From Intoshia linei (lineage: Eukaryota > Orthonectida > Rhopaluridae), in contig LWCA01000625.1 in NCBI GenBank assembly GCA_001642005.1, forward strand, positions 1-21,850: 21,850 nt of DNA. The letters run 5' to 3'. The notes below the pieces were generated by a model. The model saw only the letters and a program-made list of their open reading frames with translations. It was not told the origin of the DNA and made no database searches. Position numbers and translations under genes: made by a program. How positions within the stretch are numbered: position 1 is the first letter of the stretch; every line of letters begins with the position of its first letter. Below, piece after piece: positions 1 to 12,500 of this stretch.

Positions 1-1320
1 ATGAAAGTTTTACAAATACAAATCAATTTAAAAATAAACATGAGCTTGTTAATTGAACTGAATTGGTAAATTCGTTGTTAGCAAAGTATGTATCAAACTC
101 TTAATTGGCGTCTAAGACACATTCTTAGTCAAATACATTCTACGACTTGCCCGTGGAATGTGTACATTTATCAGTTGTACACATTCTATGCAACATATAT
201 CTAAATGTTTATAATACAGTATTGTATAATATTGGAATTTACTCAAGATGATGTCTTTTCGATTGAATATATTACAGATTCTTTTGACACGATCCATAAT
301 TTTCCATACAATATATTAAAACTTACTTAATAAGATTATAATTATCCTAAATTAATATTTAATAAAACCTTTTAATTTTATGAAAATACTTATTGAATCG
401 TATATATTTGATTAGTAAAAATATTAATTACTACATCTACATTGTACAATGTATCTGTATAATTATTGATTGATAAAAATATTATTTATAAATATCAGAA
501 GTACTTACAGAAAATTAGTTAAAAATATTAGAATTACATAATTTTTCAATTAGTGACATATTAAAAAGTCAAAAATTACTTATCAATATATAAAACTATT
601 TAAAACTTACAATGTAGCTAAGCTAAGATAATATTTTGATTTTAAGCATATTGATTTTGTGATATTTTATATTGTATATTTTAGTAATCCTTGTAAATGA
701 CATAATTGATACCTTTGTCTCCCCATTTAAAAAGGAATCAAAAATGTGTAACAGTGATTATTAACCAATATTTATTAGTTAATTATTTTAGATATGATAT
801 CCAAAAATAACATTATTTTAAATATTTTTTTTTGTATCTTTTATCTAATTAACATATCTAACGTGTGAATCTACAAATCGAAGATAACATATAAAATGTA
901 AGTGTAAATTTAGAAAAATCTTTTTTGCATGGATGCGAGAAGAAAATTTGATTTTCTTGAAATATCACCGTCCCTTAGATGACCCTACCCCGTTTGATAA
1001 TAACTAATTGTTCGAAAAAGTTGTATATTAATTTAGTTTTAAAAAGGCATAATTAATATTTTTTTAAGTGTACTTCAAATAATTACATTTTCAATAAAAT
1101 TTATTACAGAAAAAATCATAAAGTAGATGAAATACATTACATTTTATAGCTTTAAAGTCTACAAGTTACGATCATCGTATTGCATTTGTTTAAATGTCAC
1201 AAAACTGAAAAAATTTAGCTTGCGACCCAATCGCAATCAAATTTAATACAATATGTCTGATCTGTTTGTTACCGCCGATGTATTCTTAAAAGTAAAATAA
1301 AAACATCACTTAACTTCAAA

Positions 1321-1600
1321 TGGTTTTGTAACTATCCATTTTCAAATTTAACTTAAACTTCAGATTCATTTTTTAATTAAAAATTCCGAAATGATAAAGT
1401 AAAGCAAATTGTTTCAAATTATCGATTTTCAAATTTATTTTTTAATTAAAAATTCCGGAATGATAAAGTTAATAAAATTTTTTTGTATCTATTGATTTTC
1501 AAATTTATTTTTTAATTAAAAATTACATAATGATAAAGTTAATTCAAATTATTTTGTAACTATCGATTTTCAAATTTAACTTAAACTTCAATTTCATTAT
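1321..1600. repeat. Tandem repeat, about 3.5 units of roughly 70-87 bp
   Basis: The phrase TATCGATTTTCAAATTT (with small changes) recurs near 1334, 1422, 1490 and 1563. Between the copies is a block reading ATTTTTTAATTAAAAATT followed by ATGATAAAGT. The first and last units carry AACTTAAACTTCA after the first phrase, and the two middle units lack it. The array is diverged and has no coding potential. Confidence 0.75.
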
Positions 1601-1726
1601 TTATTATTTTTTTTATATTATTGTTCTTATTTATTTTTTAATTTTATTAATTAAAACTGTTTAATAGTTTTTTTCACATTTAATCCGCCAAATAAATTCA
1701 GTCTAACACTTCTGATTTAGAATGTA

Positions 1727-1790
1727 CAGTATTCTCTCTATAACGCGCCATTCTTGAGATTTAGAAAAAGTTGGCGAGATAGAGAATTTA
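1727..1790. mobile_element. Pogo/Tigger-like terminal remnant
   Basis: The sequence begins CAGTATTCTCTCTATAACGC directly after a TA dinucleotide, as expected for pogo-group elements that insert at TA. An internal inverted partner, TTGGCGAGATAGAGAA, pairs with the terminal part, giving the small hairpin common in ends of this family. No matching opposite end is seen close by. A similar end (CAGTATTCTCTCGCTA) lies on the other strand at 8678-8693, but there is no evidence that the two belong to one insertion. Confidence 0.55.
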
Positions 1791-1984
1791 AAATTTTAGA
1801 ATTAACAATTACCTCTCCCCATGTTACTATTACAAAACTATTTGAATTAACTTTATCAGTATCCGAGAAATATAAATAAAACACATTTAAAGTAAATTTG
1901 TATTTAATTTTTTCATCTCAATAACTAAATGTACAATATGCGCAGTTTTGATTATAATGAAAATTTGAAAAATAATGATTAATA

Positions 1985-2006
1985 ATGGCAATGATTGTTT
2001 TGATCT
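1985..2006 (+). CDS. Possible first exon of the cysteine-module gene (weak)
   Basis: An ATG follows an in-frame TGA (1976-1978) and opens seven codons, M-A-M-I-V-L-I, ending in T before GTAAAT. This is a phase-1 donor, matching the acceptor phase of the exon at 2236. It resembles the first exon of the paralogue at 20246, which also ends in a T before GTAATA. On its own it is too short for a signal peptide, so a second small exon would have to lie between 2007 and 2235, and I could not identify one. Treat this as a candidate only. Confidence 0.2.
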
Positions 2007-2235
2007 GTAAATAAAAATATCTGAATTTTAAATTTAAGCCAAGGTATCTGCTAGAAATAACTTTTTTGATGTTGTGATTTCAAAACTATGACTCTTACAT
2101 TCTTAACTAATATGTTAGACATGACATGTATGAAATTTCATTATAAAAGTTGCGATTATTATTTATTTATAATAAAATGATATATATTAGATGATATAAA
2201 GGTGTCAATTAATTTTTATTTTTATAACATGTTAG

Positions 2236-3537
2236 TTATTGACTGTATGCGACATTTATTAAATAGCCAAGAGGCATGCTATGGCTGCAGAAAATTGGGA
2301 TTATATTGGAATAATAACGATTGTACAGGTACTACAATTAATATAATTGATAAAATCCATAATTAGTTGTCGATTGCACTGTAATTACAATAAACAGTAA
2401 TAAATATATGTGTAATGCGTGTGAAGGGTATTACTATAACGGGATAAATTGTGTTGGTATGTTAATATATATTTAATTTATTAATTTTAAATAAAAGGAA
2501 ATGGACCTTCAAGCTGTGATGGTGTATCTGCAATAGTAAACTATTAATACTTTTATATTTTATTATATTCCTATGATTTATATGTAATGTTATTATGTAT
2601 TATGTGTATTATTGGAATGAACATATCATTTTATAGAACGAATCGTTATGCAACCAATGTTGGATGTTGACTGAAACTGGAAATGGTATTTTATTTAATA
2701 ATCTAAATATAACTTATAGGCGATCAATGCGAAACAGCTGATAATAATTAGTGCCAAAAATGTAAACATAAATACATTGACGATTCAAACAATTGCATCG
2801 GTATTAACTGTATTATCATTATTTAGTTTTTAGTATTTGAAAGGAATTTGACGATATCATCAAAAAGTATATGCGACCAACTATTACAATCATATTGGGA
2901 TGGGATAAATTGCACAGGTACAGAACACACTTTAATTTCATAATATATATGCGTGAATGTTAATGTTTATTAAAAAATAAAAATTTAAATATAGAATTGG
3001 CATCTGATGCCTGTACTAAAGCCGATTATCATACTTTTCTAACATCGATGGAAGAATGTAGTGCATGTTTAAATACTTACTGGGATAATACAATAAATGG
3101 ATTCTGTAAACGTAATTTTTTTATTATAATCCAATACCATTTAATTACATTAAATCAATTATAAATCAGCTTTGGATTGTACAAATATTCCTAATATTAA
3201 CACTGAAAAAGTAAATTGTTTACGATGTGGTAATCTAAGAAAAAATAGATATTGGAATTCTGAAATCTGTCAAAGTAATTATAAAATTAAAATTGTAAAG
3301 ATATTGTTAGATATCAATTGTGAAAATTTGGATTTGTTAAATCATGATGAGTGCAATACGTGTTCTGAATCTTTCTATGATGGAACGAACTGTGTCAGTA
3401 AGATTTTTTTTTGGTTTTTAATTATTTTTAAGAAATCGACTGTGAGAGACACCCTATGGATGTTTTAGAACGGTGTAGGGCATGTTCAAAGGAGTCAAAT
3501 CCACTGGTTTGGTTAGTAAATAGGTCAAATTGTATAG
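2236..3537 (+). CDS. Type A cysteine-module exons (first block)
   Basis: Exons, all phase 1 to phase 1 unless noted: 2236-2328, 2367-2456, 2498-2535 plus 2637-2685 (one module split by a phase-0 intron), 2720-2800 (contains TAG), 2834-2917, 2995-3111, 3170-3274, 3311-3397, 3433-3537. Typical content is V-V-D-C at the start, then 10-13 residues, C-x2-C, a G-x-Y-W-N or Y-Y-x-N-G segment, and a final C. Several modules are degenerate: the split one (2498-2685) lacks the last cysteine, and that at 2834 lacks the first cysteine and the second of the C-x2-C pair. Introns are mostly 33-41 nt. A start codon ATG at 2228 is in frame with the first exon, but the neighbouring pattern favours an acceptor TTAG before 2236. 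Confidence 0.6.
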
Positions 3538-6500
3538 GTAATTTACATTGTTACAGCTAAATGTCAAATGCTAAACTAACCTATTTACATTTTTCAAACC
3601 AAAATATTTAACCAATACATTTTCAATCATGATATTAAATAGTACGACTATAATTTGGCGCTTTGCCAAATGCGTAAAGATACTTATTTTGTTATCTTGA
3701 TAAAATTTCATCTAACTTCCATGTAATATAGTTTATATAAATAATAGTTTATACAAAATATGTGTATAAATATTGAAACTGTAAAACTTTTTAAAATTAC
3801 CTTTCATCAACATTTTGAAAATTTGTAAATTTTTCTTTTTATTTTTGTAATTATATTTTAAATAATGACTTCATATATGTAATATTTTCATTTTGTTATG
3901 AATTTGTATTGATTTTTATTTTGTGTTTGTCAAAGTCTTAAACACCACGTTTTTAAGTATAGATTCTATAGATAACAACATACATGTAGTCAAAATACTA
4001 TATAACATAGTCGCACTATTTTAAAATCATATTTTAAACATTAAGAACTTAATTTTGTTGTAATAGCCATCAATAATATAATTAATGGCTATTTTGGATG
4101 CCTTTACATATAAAATTTGACATGTTCAATTTTACATGTATATAAAATTGAATGTCTGTGTGTGTTACCTTTAATTAAAAAACTAAAACACCTAGAATTA
4201 AAAAAACCCAATTTCTAATACATTTTTTTGAGTGCGATATTTTGTCAAAAATTTTATTTTCAGAAATTGAGTCATTCAGGGTCAAAAACCAAAATTAACA
4301 TAGCTGCTATATATCAACTAAAAAAAATGTTGCGATTATTCAATTGAAATGAAATTTTTGATTCTTGGCATATGGGGTCATATTGTATAAAAATTGAGAA
4401 AGCCGGATTAACCAGACCGCAGTTGAGTCGTTGCAACCATTGGCAGTTGGGAAACACTGAATGATATGATTGTATTTAAATGATTATAAATATTACAGTA
4501 TGCCCTGATGACTGCTCTTCATGTGGTACAATGGGATGTACGAACTGTATAAATAACACTTTTTGGAATGCAATAACATGGAATTGTGAATCATGTCAAA
4601 ATAATAATCTAGAAACGGAAATTAAATGCAATACTTGTATCGGTAGAGTATATGTTAACTTAGAATGCAAATGTACGATTAATAGTAATATTTATTAATT
4701 TCTCATATTTGCAGATTGTCCTCAAAATTGTATTAAATGCATGACTGAATATAGCTGTGATGAATGTAGCGGTACAAAAATTTGGTGGGATAATGCCTGT
4801 GTGGGTAATTTCATTAATATTACTAGTTATTGTAGGAGTGATTAATTTGTATGAGTTTCAATATCATCAATTTAATAATTGTTACGGTATTATACTAAGC
4901 AGTGAAAATTGTATTAAAAAATGATATCACTTTTTATTGGGTTATTAAATTTTTTTGATCTTGACAATATATATATTTATACCAACGGCATATAAATAGT
5001 TCTATAATGAACAATGTACATAATAAAAACTGAATACACTTATAAATGGTCATAACGCTTTCATCGATCAACTGGGCTATGGCAACGTGTCGGTAACCTT
5101 GTTATATACAAGCAGAGTTGAACCTAGAAAGCTAGACGCCACCAAAAATGAAAAATAGTCTCCTAAAAAATTATTTAACAAAGAGTTCGCAATTTTATAC
5201 AGTCCTTAGACACCTCTTTAATGCTTTTGAATTGATATTTTAAATTTACCACACAAAATATATACTTTTTTATGTTATTTATTCACATAATTTTTTGAAT
5301 GTTCAATTTGATAAAATCAGGCCTTCTTTATACAAACATTTTGTTGAGTTTTCAGACTTGGAGACTGGGATTACGGTTAAAGCCGTTTTAAGGCATGGGC
5401 AATATGGAATGTAGCCCAGGGCCACTCATTAAAAAAGGCCCCCAAATTAATAAAAGTACTTTACATTTATATCTTAAAAAGAGGCCCCTAATTTATTAAA
5501 AAATACTTCAGATTTATATTTTAAGAATCAGTTTATAACTTTTTAAGTGTGGGAATTCAAATAGCTAGAAAGAAAATAATTTAAAGAATCATAATTCTGG
5601 TAATTATTCAATTTAAAATATTTCTACAATGTTCATTATATAATATTGACCTAAAAACTGTTTCAAATGATAATATTAAAACCTTTCTATTATTGAATAT
5701 TCAAAAAAGAAAGTAGGAAATCTTTGATTTTCTCTTATTAATTTTCAATTAATTAATAAAGTTTTCGTAAAAGAAATAAAAGTTACTAGAAACTTACATA
5801 GTATCTTTTAATGCTTTTATTAATACTCAATGAAATAAGACTCTAAGTCTCCAACCAACCCTATTTCTTGTCTTCTAAAAATGGGCACTAAAATTTTATC
5901 GCTTCGTTCTTTAAAATTTTGGAACTTTAAAAAGCCTCCGGTCCTTTTCTTAGCCCAGATCCACGAAGTGGTTTAAGACGGCTCTGGCTACGGAAGGTTC
6001 TCACTGGATGCAAGCATAATAAGTAGTATACTGCTTAAATATTATTATTAGATTCTTTCTACAAAGATAAAGAAAACTGTGAATCTTGCTCACTTATTCA
6101 TTCATATTACTTTGAAAGTGGTTTATGTCAAAGTATATTTCTTATATTATAAATTTAATTTAAATTATAGCTTGCTTTAGTCACATGAATATTGATAATG
6201 CGTATCAATGCGTTCAATGTGGTTTATACATAAATAATAATGTGATGGGGAAATTTTGGGATCTGGATGTAGAAGAATGTTTAAGTATAATTTAAAATTA
6301 TATAACTAGTTACTAGTACAATGAAACGGTACATTGACAACGAGTTATGAATTAGTTATTAGTAATAAATTATTATGTACATTTTCATTTAATTCTAAAT
6401 ATAGAGACCCGTATCTGATTGGGTTCGACTATTACACGGTTTAATAAGGTGTGAAACAAGAGAAATCATTAACAAATAATATTTATTCATGTATTATATA

Positions 6501-9500
6501 TGTACTACATTGTATATATTTTAATCTATATAGTTTCTATATTTTAGTTTTAATAACACGAATAGTAAATTTATAATCGCTCGAAAAAATATATATTAAA
6601 AGTTATTTTTCACCGTTTTTACAAAAATTTACGGTCGTAGAATATAAAAAAAACCAAATTTCTAATACAGTTGTTACCAGCGCGTGTTTATATCCATTTT
6701 ATAGATTCCGAATTCGACTGCTTCAAGATCAAAAACCCAAGTTTCCGTTTTGTTTAAAAAATAAATTAGCACAAAAATTTAATAAAATATGCATTCTGGG
6801 ACAAATTTTAAAATTATTATCATTGTCGTAAATCTCAGCATCAGAATTTTTTTGAAATCATCTTTCATGGTCAAAACCACAAATTACCCTATGTTTAAAA
6901 ATGAAACATGTACTAAAATTTTATAAAACATAAATTCTGGGATTAGATTTTAAATATTTAAAATTATAAGCATTAGAATAAATGGTAACCTCAAAAAAGT
7001 GCATTTTAGCGATCAAAACCCCATATTACCTTTTTTAAAAAAATAAAAAGGTAATGTGATATAACGGGTCCACGTGAAAAAAATTTTGGTACCTCTCCAT
7101 TAAAGGGTTGATAATTATTATAATAGTGGATAGTAGTATTTTTAAGTTAGATTTTCTTATAGAATTTATTTTATTGTAGAATTAAAAATGTTTGCCTTCG
7201 GCAGATCTAGGATCCTGTTTGTACGAAGTACACAACAGTCAAGATAATTACTTTAATAATTAGATAATTAGATAATGAAATTTGCATTGTATATATTTTT
7301 TAATCTACCATGGTCCATAGAATCCACTCTCTGGATAGAGTCACTTGTAAATTTATAAAATGTTTCATTTTTATTGTAAAGGAGTGTTTTTTATTTATGG
7401 ATATTTGCGGTTGGATTAATTCACTTTATGACATAATTATCACTATTTGTTTACTTCTACTTAAATTATTATCTTTTAGATTGTCCAACTATGTGCCTTG
7501 TGTGCTCCAATGCAGAGTTTTGTGATGTGTGTCCTGATGCAATGTATTATGAATATGAAACAAATTCTTGTGAAAGTATTTATTATTAATAATAAATAAT
7601 GGATCATATTATAATATAATATTATTATAGTATATTATAACTTATAAATCGTCATATACATGATAAACTGGTCGCTCTGAAGATTAGTTACTTTTGAAAG
7701 GGTTTCCAACCTTTTAGTTTGCAGTCCACTTAACTACTTATAAATAAATAATTCTAAATTTCTTTTTCAATTTTTAGTTTGTCCCATTTTGTGATTTCAC
7801 CAATGTCTTCAAGATTTGAAATAATATTATCCAATTTCTAGGCATTTTGATTTTTTTTTCACTCTTAACAACAAATTCTGTTTCAAGTTGTCTCTTTTGA
7901 GATGTAGATAAATTAGTTATGTTAATAACATTTTGATTTTAAGCGCCGTTTAGAGAGTGTTCTATTCCTAGAATCAGAGCCGTACTTACCACTTTAGAAA
8001 ATAAAAATAGACCACAAGCAAAGGTCTGTAAACGATGCGTAGTCGCATAGTCACCTCTTCAAGGATGTTTCTTTGACATTTTAAATTTAGCACACATAAT
8101 GTTTATAAATCATAAATTATGATATTCACATGTCAATCATATAATTTTATTAATACTTTAGTTGTATTAATGATGGCCCTTTTCCAACAAATTTCGTCGA
8201 GTCCCTCTACCCTCCCCCATTAGATGTGTCATTTTTGAGAGCGACCACTTTATATTTAATTTTAGGATGTTTAATTAACTGTGCAAATTGTAAAACTTCA
8301 AATACATGTTTAAATTGCGAAGAAGGATTTTATTTAAATAATGAACCACCATCATGCAATGGTATACATTTTTTATTAAAATTTATAATTCATTCTTTTA
8401 ATTAAATCGGTGCCACTCTCGTCATCTATATTATAAATATACATACTCTACTTAGTATGTTTGAAAAATAAAAATTTTTAAATCGTTCTGATACCTAATT
8501 TCATATCTGCACCATAGAAACGTATATTTTTTTAATATGGGTGACCAAGGTATAGGATATTTTATATAAAATATTAATAGTATTAGGTATGGTTTCTATG
8601 GCTACCTTTCCGACTATTTCGTTAAACTCTCCCACATGTCAAAGTTATATGGGTCCCAACATTGGAAACTACTATTGTAGCGAGAGAATACTGTAGTATA
8701 TATCAAATATTTATACATCATATCAAGATAAATTAATTTAGTTTGCCCTAAATCATGCAAAATGTGCATTTCGTCTAATTTTTGTTTGGTATGTAACGAT
8801 AATACTTATTGGAAATCTGAAATAGGTTTTTGTAAATGTAAGTAGTGTCGTTTACACTTTATTATGAATCGTTTTTAGCATGCATACCTAATTGTAATAT
8901 TTGTAGCACTGCTGAACCATGTACTAAATGCGATCCTAAATATTATTTGCACATTGATGACTCACATAATTGTCTATGTATATTACTTGCCCTTATATAT
9001 TTAAGATATTATATAATTATGTATAACATAATTATAATTTCATTTATATGCTATTTATTAATTAGCTTGTTCGGTAAATTGCTATGAATGTTTATCTGAT
9101 AAATATTGCTTAACGTGTGATGAAAACTTTTGTCTCAACAAAAATAAAGAATGTATAGGTTTCATTTTTAAGATAATATATATTAAATTACATAATAATA
9201 TTAAATATTATATAATTATATTATTAAAAAGTACTAAAAAATTTATAAGTAAATTTTGGAATTTAGCTGATACACATAATTGTTTAACATGTAATCAAGA
9301 TTATGGATTAAGTACTTATTCCTGTGAGACTTGTATTAAAAATTACAAACTTAAATTATGCTTAGGTATTTCAATATAATATTAAAAATATAAATATGGT
9401 ATAATTTAATTATTAAATTTAGAATGTAGTCAAAATTGTTTAATTTGTTCAGATGGTGAAAAATGTACAAAATGTATTGATGGCTATTATATTTATTCCT

Positions 9501-12500
9501 TCTTTTGTCACAGTAATTAAAAAAAATTTTTATTGTTCAAAGTTTAAAAATTTTTAGTTTGTCAGGAAAACTGTTTAGAATGTTCATCTGAAACAAATTG
9601 CTCAAAATGCAAAATTGGATATTATTTTGATTCAAAAGAAATAGAATGTTTAAGTAAATGACTTTCATTAATTTGGATTTAATGTTTTAATTTAGAATGT
9701 CCTGAAAATTGTGCTACATGTAAAAGTAGAGATACCTGCAGTGCTTGTGTCTTTGAAAATTACTTTTTCGATGCTGAGTTGAATATGTGTTTGAGTAAAT
9801 TAAATTTTTTGCATATTCATATTTTTATTACATATATATTATATTAAATTACATATATTATAGTGTAAAAAATTTTAGCATGTAAAAACAACTGTAAATC
9901 TTGTACAAGTCAAAACAAATGTGTACAATGTTACGATGATTCTGTTTTTGATACTACTATATCGCCATCATCTTGTACAAGTAAACTGTTATTTTCAACG
10001 AATTTAAAAAATGTATTAGAATGTTCTGTTGCAATTGAAGGATGTAGAAAATGCCGTATGTTGAATGAAAACTTATATTGTGACAATTGTTATGAATATT
10101 ATATGCTAGGAAAAAACGATAAATCGTGTATTAGTATGTTTTAACACAATCAATTTCTAGTAATTTTTAAAGTTTTTTAAACTTCTAATGTACCAATTTG
10201 AAAACAATTCCAAAAATGAGATAAATGTGATATTTATATTTTTTTAAGTTTTCTATTGGAAAATATAAATTGTCAACTCTATGAAATGAATTAAATTTTG
10301 AAAGATAACTTCTTTTAAACATCTCGTTCTAAATTAATATACATGTATTTATTAGAATGCCCTAAAAATTGTAAAATTTGCATGCAACAAAATGATATTT
10401 GTACAAAATGTAACACAAATCACTATATATCTAATGATCAAGCAAATTGCTATACTAAAAGGTGTTTTGAATGCCTTTCTGGTAATAATTCATGTGCAAA
10501 TATCACATCTACATCAATTGGAAACAAGTATGGATGCAAACATTTGGGAGTTGCATCGAGTTGTTGGGTAAAATTTTATTATTTTTCAATAATTTTATTT
10601 AGATAACAACAAAATCAAAATTTAATGAAACAATTAATATTTCTTATTCACGTACGTGCAAATCAATTAAATGCCCTAAAGATTCAAATAATATGATGTG
10701 TACTAATTCATTTTCTACTAATGAAACAGTAAATATACTAATTTACTCTACTTATTATATTTGTTCAATTCAAAAAAAATTTAAAATACATTTGTATTTT
10801 CTGTTAATAATACGTAAAAATATATAAATTTAACTGGAAACGTGTCCTTTTTTTTGAAAATCAAACGAGATCGATAATTTAGAAAAATATATACTCTGAT
10901 ACGGATTTTAAAATCATAAATATTATTATAAATTTATATTTAAAAAAATATATCTTCAGGGCCAAAACTACAAATTACACTTTGTTTTAATGAAAACAGC
11001 CCTATAATTTTTAAAAATTTACAGGTGGTAGAGTTGTATCATGTTAACATACATAAAAAATTTCAATCCGAATAAGTGATGACTTCACGGTCAAGAAAGC
11101 ATTTTAGTATTCATATATTTTTTTTCCGAAATATTTTATTAAAACAAAAAATATGAAATAATTAATAATCCGAAAATTTAAAAAAAGGATTATTCTAATA
11201 GAGATTATTCCAGTTGATATAATTACAAAATTTCAACCCCAGAAAACTACGCATTCCCGGTGAAAAATAATTTTTAATATATTATCAACGAATATTTTTC
11301 AAATATTTCGATTAAAATAAAAATGAAAATGCAAATTGATCCTACAATTTTAAAAATAAAATGTGCATTGAACAACATCTACACATTTCCAATAAAGAAA
11401 TATGGGTGAAAATCTATTTAATTCATTCCTTCGGAATTTTTTTCATTTTACACAATTTTAAATCTCAAATTCTCTCTTTCAAAACATTTTGTTTAAAATT
11501 TAAATTGAAACTACAACAACGATTACTAAAAGTAATACAACTTTGTTATTATTATTTTTATATTTATTACAATCTTTTGCAATATTGGTAAAATTCGCCT
11601 AAAATATGTTTAATATGAAAGTGAAGATTCCGTAAATTATTGATACATAATTGGTATTTTTAAGTATTTATTAAATTGTTACTGAATATATATTATCACA
11701 TTGAAAATGACAAAATAGGTTTTTATAATTTTATTTTTTTTGGAATTTCTGCTATTTATGACAATTTTTAGGATTGGACTAATTTTACTTTTTTTAATAT
11801 TATACACACATTCTGTCTAATAAATTAAAAAAATGAAATAACAATTGTTTTTAAAATTCTTTACGCAAATATTAACAAACAAAAAATTAAGATGGAATAA
11901 TTCACTTTAAAGTAAAAAGTAATGTGATATGATGGTTCCAGCTGAAACAAATTTGGGAACCACTTCTTTAAAGGATTGATAATAGTGAATAGTAGGATTT
12001 TTAAGTTAGATTTTCAACATGAATTTATTTTTTTGATATAATAAAAATGTGCCCTCGGCTAGGTGGTGTGTCGTATTGATATAATCATGTTTTCATTTGA
12101 TATGGTCATGTTTGCGTTTGATTAAGTCATGCTGTCATTTGATATGGTTATATTTGCATTATTAAGTATCAGGGATTGTAAATAATTGATTTCAGTAATA
12201 ATAGTAGTAAATAATATTTTGCAAATAAAATAGTTTGATATCCTTACTTATATAATTCGCTACGCAATATTTGTTTGTGTGTGTGTTCCACTTTATTTCA
12301 ATAAGTACCAGTCTTAGAATTTTATAAAGTCCACATTTCAATTACAGTTTTTCCTGGATGATAAGATAAATTTCAATCTCCCAAACTCAACTTACAGGTC
12401 AAAACCCCAATTTTCTTTTTTTTTTTGAAAATGAAACGAGTTGGAGAATTTAAAAAAATATATACGCTGATAAGGATTTTAAAATCAAACATTAAAACTA

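Larger units (their letters stand above)
1..1984. other. A+T-rich upstream region without a recognisable gene
   Basis: I see no exon with cysteine-module spacing and no open frame of convincing length on either strand. The stretch holds a tandem repeat (1321-1600) and a pogo-like terminal fragment (1727-1790), both listed separately. The promoter and any untranslated first exon of the downstream gene may lie here, but I cannot point to a specific site. Confidence 0.6.

Noticed and set aside
112-297. 61-codon open frame on the minus strand
   Set aside because: It is low complexity, resembles no known domain, lacks splice context and lies in A+T-rich DNA where frames this long arise by chance.
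2228-2230. ATG at 2228 as the start codon of the first cysteine-module gene
   Set aside because: It is in frame, but gives no signal peptide, and TTAG just before 2236 produces an exon start matching the neighbouring exon (V-V-D-C versus V-I-D-C), so an acceptor is more likely.
7310-7525. Plus-strand open frame with hydrophobic residues
   Set aside because: It lies mainly in the intron before 7480 and overlaps the module exon in the wrong frame; the module reading explains the sequence better.
2236-10355. Ciliate or Entamoeba origin, suggested by the C-P-x2-C-x2-C repeats
   Set aside because: The phase-1 spliced exons, standard stop usage, three-finger/GPI terminus, pogo and hAT elements and vertebrate-like B9D1 sequence all favour an animal.
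2236-10355. Aphid bicycle-type effector gene, suggested by many tiny exons
   Set aside because: Those genes are recognised by paired C-Y-C motifs and, as I recall, mostly phase-2 microexons; here the spacing and the phase-1 junctions differ.
11361-11591. 76-codon open frame
   Set aside because: It falls inside dispersed and direct repeats; the part in the direct repeat is not kept as an open frame in the second copy at 12494.
11528-12161. CRISPR-like array
   Set aside because: The repeats are adjacent 21-bp units without unique spacers, or long direct copies, in a eukaryotic intron.
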